A stretch of 64,000 nucleotides of DNA from positions 310,001 through 374,000 of the forward strand of contig JADQAV010000020.1 in assembly GCA_019775845.1 (NCBI GenBank), given 5' to 3'. Under the pieces are notes generated by a model. The model was not told the DNA's origin. It did no database searches and was given only the letters and a program-made list of their open reading frames with translations. Shown piece after piece: positions 55,047 to 64,000 of the stretch. Origin of the DNA: Myrmaecium sp. VS I D KN 1. Lineage: Eukaryota; Ascomycota; Dothideomycetes; Valsariales; Valsariaceae. The position numbers and the translations under genes were made by a program. Positions within the stretch are counted from its first letter, which is position 1, and every line of letters begins with the position of its first letter.

Positions 55047-57807
55047 ATGCCTAAGGTCATTGGTTACACGCCTCGGTGGCTCTCCCGTGGTTCACCTGGC
55101 TTCGAGGTGTTCACTTCTACGAAGCTGAGCCCAAACCAAACCGCGCGTGTGCCCGCCGCGCCAGGACAGTCCTCCCGTCTGCGGGATGTAATCGCGCATC
55201 GTGGCACCGAGGTCTTCTTCGTCTCTGGCAATGAAATCAGGTGGTCCGATTTAGTCTTGCTCCAAGAGAAGGCGGGAGACGCAGGACTGGGTAGCAGTCT
55301 GCGAGCAAGCAGAGCTCGTCTCCACCCCGTCGAAGAGGCTGTCGATGCCAGCAACTGCTACAGGGTGCGTAAATTCTATATACCGTCCGGGGGTGCTTCA
55401 TATGGCTGACAGGTTCTCAGGTTCTGAAAGTGCCCATTTCTAGCCCGATCACGCAGTTGTCGGTTTCGCCGTCGGGCGATTACATGGCCATCGTCACAAG
55501 TCACACTATCCACATCGCCGTTCTCCCGGATTCCTCCCTTCTCGACGCGTCCGATGCTGGCCCTCTAAAGCTCAGGACGTTCCAGCTGGGCCCTACTGCT
55601 CACGTACTTGAACAAACACCGATCGCATCCGTCCTCTGGCATCCGCTTGGACATAAGGGGCACAGCATTGTGACAATCACCACCGATGCGATTGTTAGGC
55701 TATGGGAATTGAATGACCGAAGCCGGGCCAGCTTTAGCGAGCCGGCGTTGGCGGTCGACCTGAAAAAGTTGGCGAATGCCACCAACGCATACGACGACGT
55801 TAGTGCTGGCACGTATGGCATTGGAAAGGGATTCTCCCCGGACCTGATTGAGTTGGAGGTTGCCGCAGCATGCTTTGGTTCCAGAGAGCCGGCGCCCAAT
55901 CAACACCCGTGGGCGCCTATGACGTTGTGGATTGCAACCAGAGAAGGAGATTTGTATGCTCTATGTCCGTTCCTGCCGAGCTCGTGGCAGTGGAGTTCGT
56001 CTGTCAAGGCCTCATCCCTCAGGACGTTCAATCTTTCGGCCCAAGCGAATGCCGATTCAGAGGCCTCTGAAGAAGCTCGCCGCATTGCTAAACAACAGCT
56101 CCAGTGGCTAGTCGAGCTTGAAGCCCAAGAAGTTGCACCACAGCCTGGCGTTTTCCACGATGTTCAAGTGCAGGCACGTCCTGCCAGTGTACCCACCGTG
56201 CCCAAACTGCAAGGGCCCTTCGAGCTCGACCTGGTGTTGGACGAAGACGTCGAGATCTGTGATGTTTTCGTATCTCATCTCCGCGATCGAACCGGGCCTT
56301 TTATCAAGCAGGAGTTCGAGGATGATTTCTCTGACGTAGATGCGGCGGATGAGCGGGGTGATTTGCCCGCGGCGGTCATTTGTCTGCTCACGAGCCAGTG
56401 CCAGGTGTATACTTGCCTCGACTTTGACGGTGTGGAAGCTCAGTGGTTGCCAAAGAGCAAGGTAAGAAACCTCGTCACAACTGCGATGGCACCGGATGCT
56501 TACAGTAACAACAGAGCAAGCAGAATGCCTTCGAAGTGGCTGACCACGAGATATTGGTGGTTGAGAACATCATTCTTCGAAGCGAGCCTCTAGAATCTAC
56601 TTCCTTATTCCCCTCTTTCACCGCCGACATCCACTCCGACCACTCCTTCTTCGTCACCGATGCTAGCGGTATCTACTACGTCTCCTTATTGAACTGGATC
56701 GGCAAGCTGGAGGAAGAGCTCGGGAATCCCCACGAAGAAGGAGTGGAGTTCCGCCTGAAGATGCTCCTGGAAGGTCCCGGTTCATTGGTAGAAAACATCG
56801 TCACGGCGCCACGAGGAACTTACAAAGATCCAAATGGGCTGGGCTTCACGAGCAGCATTATCCTCAAGGATGCGGACATTGGTTACTTTCTATTGGCGAC
56901 ATACGCTGGCCAGCCTGTTGCGGCAACACTCGATTGTCCGGACGAAGAGCTTCCACTGGACGCTGTCGAATACCAACAGGGCCCGGATTTGAGCGATACT
57001 GCCTACAAGGAGGCCTTGCGCGAGGTTTACAACCCGCCGCAACTGTTCTGGCAAGCCTCAAACATCGACAAGCTCTATCAGCACCTGTCGGCAATCCGCC
57101 AAGAGAGCTTTAAGCAGGAAATCAAGCTCTCCCCAGCCACTTTGGACACCCTCACCGATGCCCATCGCCTCCTAAGTACGGAGACTTACCAGCTCGGTTT
57201 GGCAGCCGCAGACCTGTTTCGCCGGTGCGAACGCCTTCAAAACGAGTTCAGGGACCGGCTCAAGAGGGCGAGTGAGCTGGCACTGCGGATTGACAAGGTA
57301 GCGGGGAATGAAGGAGAGTATGGTGGAAGCCGAGGAGGTGATGCGGAGAGTGCGAATCTGGAGACCCGTTTGGAGAGAGCTAAGGAGAGGCAAGCGGCGC
57401 TGGCCAAGCGGCACGAGGCTCTGCGTAAGAAGGCATTGCGTCTTGGCGGGAAAGAGCTGAGTGCTAAAGAAAAGGCGTGGGTGGAGGAAGTCGAGATCCT
57501 CGAAGCATCAGTGATCCCGCCCGAGCAGGAGGACTACGAAGAGGAGGAAGGCGAGATCCTGCCCGCTTGGAAGCGATATGAAGAGGTCAAGAAGCTCAAG
57601 GACGAGCTGGTGGCGCAGGCCAAGGACGTGGTTCCGGAGAAGAATGAACGGCCGTCGAACGGGATCGCTCGCGTGCCAGAGAGTCTGCGAAGACAGCGAG
57701 TGGATCGGATCAATGAGTTGCTGGACCGCGAAGCGGTCCTCGTCGACTCGGCGACGGAGCATCTGCACCGGCTCACCGTGCAATGTCAGCAGGCGGATCT
57801 GATCTGA
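55047..57807 (+). CDS. NUP82: Nucleoporin NUP82
   Basis: Exons 55047-55364, 55421-56461 and 56524-57807 give 880 residues. Nup82 is on the cytoplasmic side of the nuclear pore and anchors Nup159 and Nsp1 for mRNA export. The N-terminal half is a beta-propeller (ITQLSVSPSGDYMAIVTSHT, VLWHPLGHKGHSIVTITTDA, IVRLWELNDRSR). Middle stretches DKLYQHLSAIRQESFKQEIK and LTDAHRLLSTETYQLGLAAA are typical of fungal Nup82. The C-terminal part is a long coiled coil (ERAKERQAALAKRHEALRKK). The start MPKVIGYTPRWLSRGSPGFE is a common opening in this family. Joints are in phase 0. The gene ends about 155 bp before the N gap. Confidence 0.93.
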
Positions 57808-57961
57808 GGCGGCATCTCGCCACCGGGACAGCCCGTTTGTGCCCGCCGCTTGTGTGTGTCGGTTTGATTTTCACGAACTTGTACCTAGGCGCTTGTGAAT
57901 GTGTTTCGCTTGGGCGATGCGAGGTTGGTTTTGGGAATGGGAGGGGGGGGGGGGGGGGGGA

Positions 57962-57978
57962 NNNNNNNNNNNNNNNNN
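57962..57978. other. Assembly gap (17 N) after a poly-G run
   Basis: Seventeen undetermined bases follow a run of about 18 G. The run probably stopped the sequencing; true length is unknown. Confidence 0.98.
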
Positions 57979-58547
57979 GATCTGATTTTTGTCACGGCAG
58001 CACCACGCATGCGAACGATAGAAAAAGAAATGCGGTTCTACGATCAACTGAACTTCTCGGTTTTTGTGAGGCTGGGCTCCGGAACCTTGCCGGATCCCGA
58101 GTGAATGTGTCAGAGGGGGGCGTTTCTTGCGCAGACGTTTCAACGGGTGGATGGGCGAGCTAGGCTGATGTCGGGTTAAGCAATGCCCAGCTCGCGGCAC
58201 AGTATGTACCTAACCCCTTTCGCACGAGTTCGGCTGAGAGGGTCTGAAGTGAGGGCGTCAGTCACTCTGGCGTGGAGTGAAATCCACGCTGCTGTTCGAG
58301 ATGCAACCGACCAAGAATCCCAATAAGAGCCGCGGTGGTGCCGGGCGCTTAATGGCAGTGCGGCGTTGTCGAATCCGCGTGCAGGGCGGGGGATGGCAGG
58401 GGAGGCGGGGCGGGCAGGGCCTGTAAGATGCCCTGGCGCCGGGGGGCTTTCCCCCCCCGCTAGCCGGTCACACTGGACGCGTGCCAATCACGGCGACGGG
58501 ACCACCCCGCCCGCGGATCGTTTCCTCCGTCCCATCCTCTCCCGGCG

Positions 58548-58590
58548 CACTGCACACTGCACTCACTGCACTCACTGCACCCACTGCACC
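58548..58590 (+). repeat. CACTGCACTC tandem repeat
   Basis: About four imperfect copies of a 10-bp unit (CACTGCACAC/CACTGCACTC/CACTGCACCC) in succession. Confidence 0.8.
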
Positions 58591-59063
58591 TCCCCTAGCC
58601 CTCCCGCCCGATAGGCAGACCGTTCCGTTCGTTCCTCGCCCCCCCTCCCATCGCTCAGGACACCTTCCCCCCTGGGTCTGTCAATATGCATAAGCGACGC
58701 CCATTCGCCGCCGGACCTGCTGTGTGCCCATTCTGCGCGCACACGCGCCCAACCCGGTCCAGCTATTGGGAGGCAGCCGCCGGACTGGATCGACTGCAGG
58801 AGGGGCCAGTGGACGAGATGGATAGTTTGCTTGACCCGTGAGAGGTCGCAGTGCTGACGGCCAGCCGGTCTGCGATGCCACCTCCACTTAAGTGCTCTAA
58901 TCCCCCCGCCACAATTCGATCTCGGCTTGCTTGCTCCTCTTCACTTGCTCAGTCTTGGCCGGGTGCTTGGACTGATTGAATTTTTATCCTCTTCTGTTCC
59001 TACCTTCACAAGAGCTTAGGAACTCGGAAGAAGAACCGTGTTGCGAATCGCTCCTCTTTCGAC

Positions 59064-59926
59064 ATGCTCGGATTCCGGCTGTTACTGGCGGCGGCGGCCT
59101 GGTGGACTTTGGTCGCCGGTCATACTGTGATCACGTACCCAGGATGGCGAGGAGACAACCTCCACACGAACGGCACCGAATCTGACGGTGTCTCCATCAT
59201 CCCCGGTTCTCTCGGCGAGAACTGGAATGAGACCTCCCAGAGCTACACCTTCCCCTACGGCATGCAGTGGATGTATCCCTGTGAGTATTCGGAAGAGCCC
59301 TTTTCACCTGGAAAATGCGTGGGCTAACGTCCTTCCGCAGGCGGCGGCATGCCAACGTCAAGAAACCGGACGAAATGGCCGGTTGGCGGTGGTGCCATTG
59401 CGATCCAGCCCGGGTGGTTTGCCGGGCACTCCGTCGCTTTCTTCTACATCAACATGGGCTACGGAACCGAACCGCAAAACATGTCGCATCCCATGGTGTC
59501 CGTCTTCCAGATCGTCGGCCCGTCCAACAGTATGTACCAGGGCGAGTTCTGTCTGCCGCAGGTGCCCCTGCCGGCCAACTTCACCCCGGAGATTGGTGAC
59601 AACGCGACGATTCAGGTGGTCGAGACGGCGCAGCATGGCGCGGCCTTGTACAACGTGAGTTCAGTCGAGTCTCTTCGATCGAGTCGACAAGGATGACGCT
59701 AACACGGCCCTTCCAGTGCGTGGACATCACCTTCGCCGATCCGTCCGAAGTTGAGGAAGTGACTGAGGAGAACTGCCGCAACTCCACCGAACCCGGCAAG
59801 GAGATCAGCTTCAACGTCGTCATCGCCACGAAGCTGGATTCCGCAGCACCCGCTCTCCCCCTTACCGGTTTCTCGATACATCTTTCGCTTGCAATTGCCT
59901 TCTACGCTTTATGGTTTTGGTTGTAA
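59064..59926 (+). CDS. BIM1-like / X325 copper-binding GPI protein (LPMO-related fold)
   Basis: Exons 59064-59280, 59341-59654 and 59717-59926 give 246 residues. The signal peptide (MLGFRLLLAAAAWWTLVAG) ends so that mature residue 1 is His20 (HTVITYPGWRGDNL). An N-terminal histidine is needed for the copper histidine brace of LPMOs and of the X325/BIM1 family. Blocks YTFPYGMQWMYPCGGMP, WPVGGGAIAIQPGWFAGH with the second candidate His, and FCLPQVPLPAN match BIM1-like proteins. Several NxS/T sites and a C-terminal hydrophobic tail (IHLSLAIAFYALWFWL) preceded by small residues indicate a GPI anchor. In Cryptococcus, Bim1 helps copper uptake; other members bind copper without degrading polysaccharide. 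Cysteines are conserved across the exon joints. Confidence 0.93.
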
Positions 59927-60522
59927 AATGGAGTAGACATGAAATGGATCTGGATCTCGGACTGAAAGCAGATGGGACGATGATGTGGCGAACAAGGATC
60001 ATAGAAACGACCGGTAAGGTGTGGCACAGCTCACTGCCTGGTAAAGGAGAAGGAGAGGGAACAAGTGTGAGAGGAGATTGTTACATACCCCCCTTTTCTT
60101 GTATATAGTATTGGCGTTCGGGTTTTGGTCCGTCACGGATGACGCCGTCGGCGGGGGCTTTTTTCGATGCTCAGTGGGAACGCAACGAAGCTGCTCCTGC
60201 TGTATTATTATCACTCAGCTTACCTCGCAATCTCTGTCAAGCGATGAAGTGTCGTCACCGTGGTGCAATTAAACATGTCAGGGTTCACGGATCGTCAGGG
60301 CAATGGGTTACCTTAGAGTTTAGTGGCCGCGGGGCCGCGCGCTGGACCCTTACCCGGCCCGTCTGATCAGCCATGACGGCGACGTGCGGCGATAAGAACT
60401 TTTTGGGACCCTTCCGACTGCAACGTCAGACCTTCCGCCAGCTGCTGTTCACTGCGACGACATTGCTAAAGGTTCAAGTCGATTCTCACACTCCGCCCGC
60501 ACAATCGCGACCACCATACACC
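59927..60522. other. Intergenic region before the SRR1-domain gene
   Basis: 3' flank of the BIM1-like gene and upstream region of the next gene. No gene or repeat recognised. Confidence 0.4.
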
Positions 60523-61553
60523 ATGTCACACTCCACGCGCCGACCGCGACGCCAACCCCGCGCACCGCCGTCGAAGCCGAAGCGGGTGCAGGTCGAGCTC
60601 GACGACGGCTGGACGGTCATCACGCACTCGACGGCGCGCATGCGCTCGGAAACCCGTCCCGGCCGGACCGGACCCGCCGAGGCGGCCATTGCCTATCCCA
60701 CGGCGACGGTCCGGGGTCTGACGCCGTCAAAACTGGTTGCGGAGTACGAGGGCATGCGGGTGCGGTGGGAGAACAGCGAGTGCAGGCAGGCGCTCCGCCG
60801 CACGCTGGATGCGCGAGGCGCAGTCACCGGCCGCGCTGCATCGTTCCGCCATGCGATCTGTCTGGCGACCGGGAGTTTCTCGGTGGACTGGGAGGGCCGG
60901 AGCAGGGCGCTGTGGCAGCTGGTCTTCTTTATGGGCTTGGTGGATATGGGTGAGTGGCACCGGGCAATACTGTATGATTATAAGTATGGCTCGTACTGAC
61001 ACGTGCGGCCTGGGCTTTCAGTCTCGGAGGACGCTGCTCCTCCGGCACTCTACGCGCAAGAACCTCGCTTCAACGCTCTCGACGAGGAGTTTCTCCATGT
61101 GCTCGGCTTCACCATCCTTCGCGGCCAGGAGGCGGCTGACTATGTCAGTCCTGACTCCTTCCTCTACGCACCTTTTCTGCAATGGGAGGTCTTGCTTCCC
61201 GAGGTTCTCAAGGGCACGGATCCGCAGCTCTTCGTCGGCAATGACATGGCGGACATGATCAGTGTCCTGGATCGAGATATCCGAAAACCGTAAGTCTGCC
61301 TTGCAGATCGTCTGTACTATGGGTGGTGCTTATGGTTCCCAGGGACATGGATGAGGCGTCCGTACGCAGCTGCCTTCAGGTTGCGGAGAGCTTCCGCAGC
61401 AGCCGCGATTGCGTTGCCGTTCCACCATTCGAACTCCATTCCCACGCCCTTGAAGGGTTGACGGTGTACTGGAAGCAACGGGATGGGGAAGATGACGCCA
61501 ACGACGAGCAGCTCGCGGCCGCATTGGCTCAGAAAATTAACATTGGAGACTGA
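60523..61553 (+). CDS. SRR1-like domain protein
   Basis: Exons 60523-60949, 61022-61289 and 61343-61553 give 301 residues. The basic head (MSHSTRRPRRQPRAPPSKPK) is followed by VELDDGWTVITHS, common at the start of fungal SRR1-like proteins. The domain core follows with AICLATGSFSVDW, LWQLVFFMGLVDM, QEPRFNALDEEFLHVLGF, DSFLYAPFLQWEVLLPEVL and DPQLFVGNDMADM. The domain was named for plant SRR1, a circadian-clock and phytochrome signalling factor; in fungi its role is poorly known, with links to heme or ribosomal gene regulation proposed for yeast Ber1. Phases match at both introns, and the second intron ends CCCAG. The start is the ATG at 60523; the frame is open 50 codons further upstream without features. 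Confidence 0.88.
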
Positions 61554-61779
61554 CTTTGTTTCGTGGCACATTACATCGCCTTGAATCACTCCATACGTAT
61601 AAACCATGCTTTTGACATGGCAACTGGCTTATGCACGTCGTAAGACACCAAAATCGGGAGCAAGCTCGTGACCTATAAACTACAGTAACTCCTGGAACAC
61701 CTCTCCTATTAGAAGCGATCGCATCTAGACCGGACGCCCGATATATGCTCTCTTCAAATCTCTCCTTCGCGCTCTCCTT

Positions 61780-63183
61780 CTATATCTGCTGGACGATCTT
61801 TGACTCGAAGGGCAACCCATCCCCTATCGTTCGCTGAACTGGAGGACACAAATCCAGCGCGGCTTCCCTCCAGGTGGTCCACTGTTCAAGAAAAACCGGA
61901 TGAGCGGCCGGACGCAGGCTTCTCACGAACTCCAGCGGATACGCCCATGGCTTGCCGAGAGCCGAATAGTGCAGCACATGGACGGAGGCGTAAAGAGCGA
62001 AGAGTGGCTCCCGGAGTGGATGTGTTGCTGGGTCAATCAGGTTTCGTTCTGGTACTTTATAGACGTATTCAATGCCATCGAAAGGGATCTTGTCCTTCAA
62101 GGATTTCGAGTCGGTGATTCCTATCGCATCAACCTCCGTTTCCGTTTCCTCGGGTTCCGCCTCATCGGATACGTCCATGTCTGCAGGTTTTGACGCATCC
62201 CGCCTCGAGACTACTTCGTTGGCAGTCCCGATATCTTCTTCCACTTCAGGCGGTCCGCTATTTCCAGAAGTCTCGGCCGCGCTCGTGCCATTCCCGTTTT
62301 TCGCCGCAACCTCAGGCATGAACCACTTAGGCAAATTCCAGTCCTCCCAATGACTGTTCAGGGTCGCGTAACTTCCGGGCAGCATCATGACCGTATCTTG
62401 GAACAGGTCGTTAAGGACGTCCATGTCGTACTTGTCCTTTCCGATGTTCTGTAGGACCGCCTCTACCTGTCCCCAGAGCCGGTCGCTGAGGTTGATGAGC
62501 ATGAAGGTGCTTGCGAACATGTCCTTCGCGATCCAGTATGCGCGCGGCGCCGCGAGGTCAACCACCGGCAGTTCGAAGACGTGGTCCAGCTCCCGGACGA
62601 TCAGCTGATCGGAGTCGAGGACCAAGACGCGTTTCAGAGACGGGTCGATGTAGTGCATCCGAAAGCTCACAAGCTTAAGGAGGCAGTCATGGTAATAGCT
62701 CGCGCTCTCCGGGTGCGGCTCCGGAACCTGCTGCACGCTCACGGTCGCGTTCGCGGCCTCCAGCGTGGCGATGTACGCCGCGGACACGCCCGCGGAAGCT
62801 AGGACGAAGATGCGGTGTTGCGTGTGGAAGAGCGATTGCAACCGGTATACGTTGACTAGGACCGAGCACGCATACGCGTCGTTGCTGACGTAGAATACAT
62901 ATGCATTGCTCGAAGGTTTCGATGCGGCGGAGGGAGTGGGTGCTGACGCAGATAACCTGTCTCCGCGCACCGGAGGTGCGATCGCGCTATGCGCCGCCGA
63001 GTAATAGTGCTTGAGCTCGCCTTCATCCGCTTGATACAAGGACACCCGTTGCGCCGCTTCATCATCTTGACTCACTGACGGGGCATGCGCGGGCGGCTGC
63101 TGGCGATGCGAAGCGGTCCAGACGAGGCTGACGATGAACAGCGCCAACACGGCGATGCCGACGCGACCGATGCGCACCAACAT
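61780..63183 (-). CDS. GT8-family glycosyltransferase (glycogenin-like, type II membrane)
   Basis: A single exon of 467 residues. Residues 6-24 (GRVGIAVLALFIVSLVWTAS) form a signal anchor, so the catalytic part faces the Golgi or ER lumen. The GT8 fold begins at NAYVFYVSNDAYACSVLVNV; the DxD metal site is Asp190-Ser-Asp192 in RVLVLDSDQLIVRELDH. YYHDCLLKLVSFRMH, AYWIAKDMFASTFMLI and YDMDVLNDLFQDTVMMLPGS are further family blocks. An acidic, disordered insert (about 300-370) interrupts before the C-terminal HVLHYSALGKPW block with its conserved His. Donor and acceptor sugars are unknown; alpha-N-acetylglucosaminyl transfer on glycans, as in yeast Gnt1-type enzymes, is one possibility. Confidence 0.92.
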   Translation of the reverse strand: MLVRIGRVGIAVLALFIVSLVWTASHRQQPPAHAPSVSQDDEAAQRVSLYQADEGELKHYYSAAHSAIAPPVRGDRLSASAPTPSAASKPSSNAYVFYVSNDAYACSVLVNVYRLQSLFHTQHRIFVLASAGVSAAYIATLEAANATVSVQQVPEPHPESASYYHDCLLKLVSFRMHYIDPSLKRVLVLDSDQLIVRELDHVFELPVVDLAAPRAYWIAKDMFASTFMLINLSDRLWGQVEAVLQNIGKDKYDMDVLNDLFQDTVMMLPGSYATLNSHWEDWNLPKWFMPEVAAKNGNGTSAAETSGNSGPPEVEEDIGTANEVVSRRDASKPADMDVSDEAEPEETETEVDAIGITDSKSLKDKIPFDGIEYVYKVPERNLIDPATHPLREPLFALYASVHVLHYSALGKPWAYPLEFVRSLRPAAHPVFLEQWTTWREAALDLCPPVQRTIGDGLPFESKIVQQI

Positions 63184-64000
63184 CTCGCTCCTTCATGAGG
63201 GTTCGTTGCAAGGACGATGGTGTTTGCACATTCTGGGAAGCGGATCGTTTTCCCCCAGATCAAATACCATGCGATATGCAAGGGGGGGGGTGGGTTCGGG
63301 TGGGTTCAAGGGAATTCCATTTTTGGCGTTGCCGGGTTTTGGCGTCGAGCGATGGCTCGAAACGGATATCGTCAGCTCTAAATTCATCACCACGTTCACC
63401 AGGCCCGCTAAGAAACCGTTGGCGCTGCCGCGCTTTTCTTTTCATCGCGCGTCTGGACCTCATTCTATATATTCATGAAAGTCGTTGTGGAGAAGGAGTC
63501 GAGTGCTTTCGAAGGGGTCGATGCGCGACAGCTCCTACTCCACGTGTGGCGCTGCAGTGGTGAGGAGGTGTGCTTCCGCCTGATCTACACATATTAATTC
63601 TTTCACCATGGCTATATGAGGCTTGTTGTTGGGCGAGGGTATCTTCAAGGCTGTTCTTTAGCAACAATGTAATAATACAGTTCATTCACTTGAGAACCAT
63701 GCAGTGTGCATGTTGATATCCCCATATGGACCAGCGTGACGCCCACCATGTTCGCTCTTCGAGACTGGGGACACCGTCACGCACATGCAGCGGGAATGGA
63801 TATACGCAAACAGCCGGTATGGCGAAGATCGAGGATGTACTCAAACGAGATATGAACGAGACAGGTCGCTTCGATCGCGGTTGGACCGGGCCGTTGCGCG
63901 GAATAGGACTGCTTTCTGGAAAAGAGGATGGGTCTGCGATGCTAAAGAAGCCACGAGAGGGAAGAGGAATGACGAGAAGAAGGGAAACAAAGATCTACTG
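63184..64000. other. Upstream region of the GT8 gene to the window end
   Basis: Contains a G run with repeated GGTGGGTTC words at 63282-63310, and otherwise unremarkable sequence. No gene can be supported; a gene could start beyond the edge. Confidence 0.4.

Larger units (their letters stand above)
57808..59063. other. GC-rich intergenic region with an assembly gap
   Basis: 1.25 kb between NUP82 and the BIM1-like gene. It holds a G run and N gap at 57942-57978, a CACTGCACTC repeat at 58548-58590 and C-rich blocks. No gene can be supported, but sequence is missing at the gap. Confidence 0.5.

Noticed and set aside
60466-60485. GGTTCAAGTC, similar to a tRNA T-loop (B box)
   Set aside because: No A box or cloverleaf can be folded around it.
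1-64000. Search for transposons, retroelements, CRISPR arrays, phage or plasmid features
   Set aside because: No transposase, reverse transcriptase, long terminal or inverted repeats, or spaced direct repeats were recognised by eye.

Overview
This window is nuclear DNA of a filamentous ascomycete (Pezizomycotina). The evidence is compact genes every 2-2.5 kb, short GT..AG introns (mostly 45-130 bp, many with a CTAAC/CTGAC-like branch site), and gene families typical of moulds: SHO1 osmosensor, vacuolar subtilisin, BYS1-type secreted protein, NpgA-type phosphopantetheinyl transferase, BIM1-like copper protein, Fungal_trans_2 regulator. The class is not certain; Eurotiomycetes is a weak guess. 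About 29 protein genes can be supported. Most gene models below were assembled by hand from splice sites and reading-frame continuity. No rRNA, tRNA, CRISPR array or transposable element was recognised.

Left part (1-34.5 kb, ordinary base composition): 5' end of RFC1 (-), mitochondrial ribosomal protein L16 (+), a GTPase-like/RasGEF fusion (-), a GNAT acetyltransferase with an apparent frameshift (+), a BYS1-type secreted protein (-), a Fungal_trans_2 regulator (-), NAD(P)H-hydrate epimerase (-), mitoribosomal S16 (+), a vacuolar amino-acid transporter (-), a dynactin p24/RO10-like protein (+), SHO1 (+), DOA1/UFD3 (-), vacuolar serine protease (-) and a very long BEACH-WD40 protein (+). Housekeeping functions dominate: DNA replication, mitochondrial translation, ubiquitin/Cdc48 work, vacuolar proteolysis and transport, signalling.

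Right part (about 35-64 kb): the DNA becomes visibly GC-rich and low in complexity. It starts with a secreted protein of unknown function and a histidine phosphatase that ends in a PCNA-binding-like motif. Four neighbouring genes for mostly disordered or Ser/Arg/Pro/Gly-rich proteins follow (39-48 kb), then a small conserved fungal protein. After that come conserved genes: PPTase and PDX2 glutaminase sharing a promoter with a 16-bp GATA palindrome, cap-binding protein CBC2 head-to-head with nucleoporin NUP82, a BIM1-like GPI protein with an N-terminal copper-ligand histidine, an SRR1-domain protein and a GT8 glycosyltransferase. A 17-base N gap next to a G run lies at 57.96 kb.

No gene cluster with one joint pathway is evident. 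The points most worth a second look are the GTPase-GEF fusion, the PIP-box phosphatase, the GATA palindrome between the two cofactor genes, the unknown secreted protein at 35.4-37.1 kb, the zinc-finger-like tail of the 41.2-43.1 kb protein, and the abrupt change in base composition near 35 kb.
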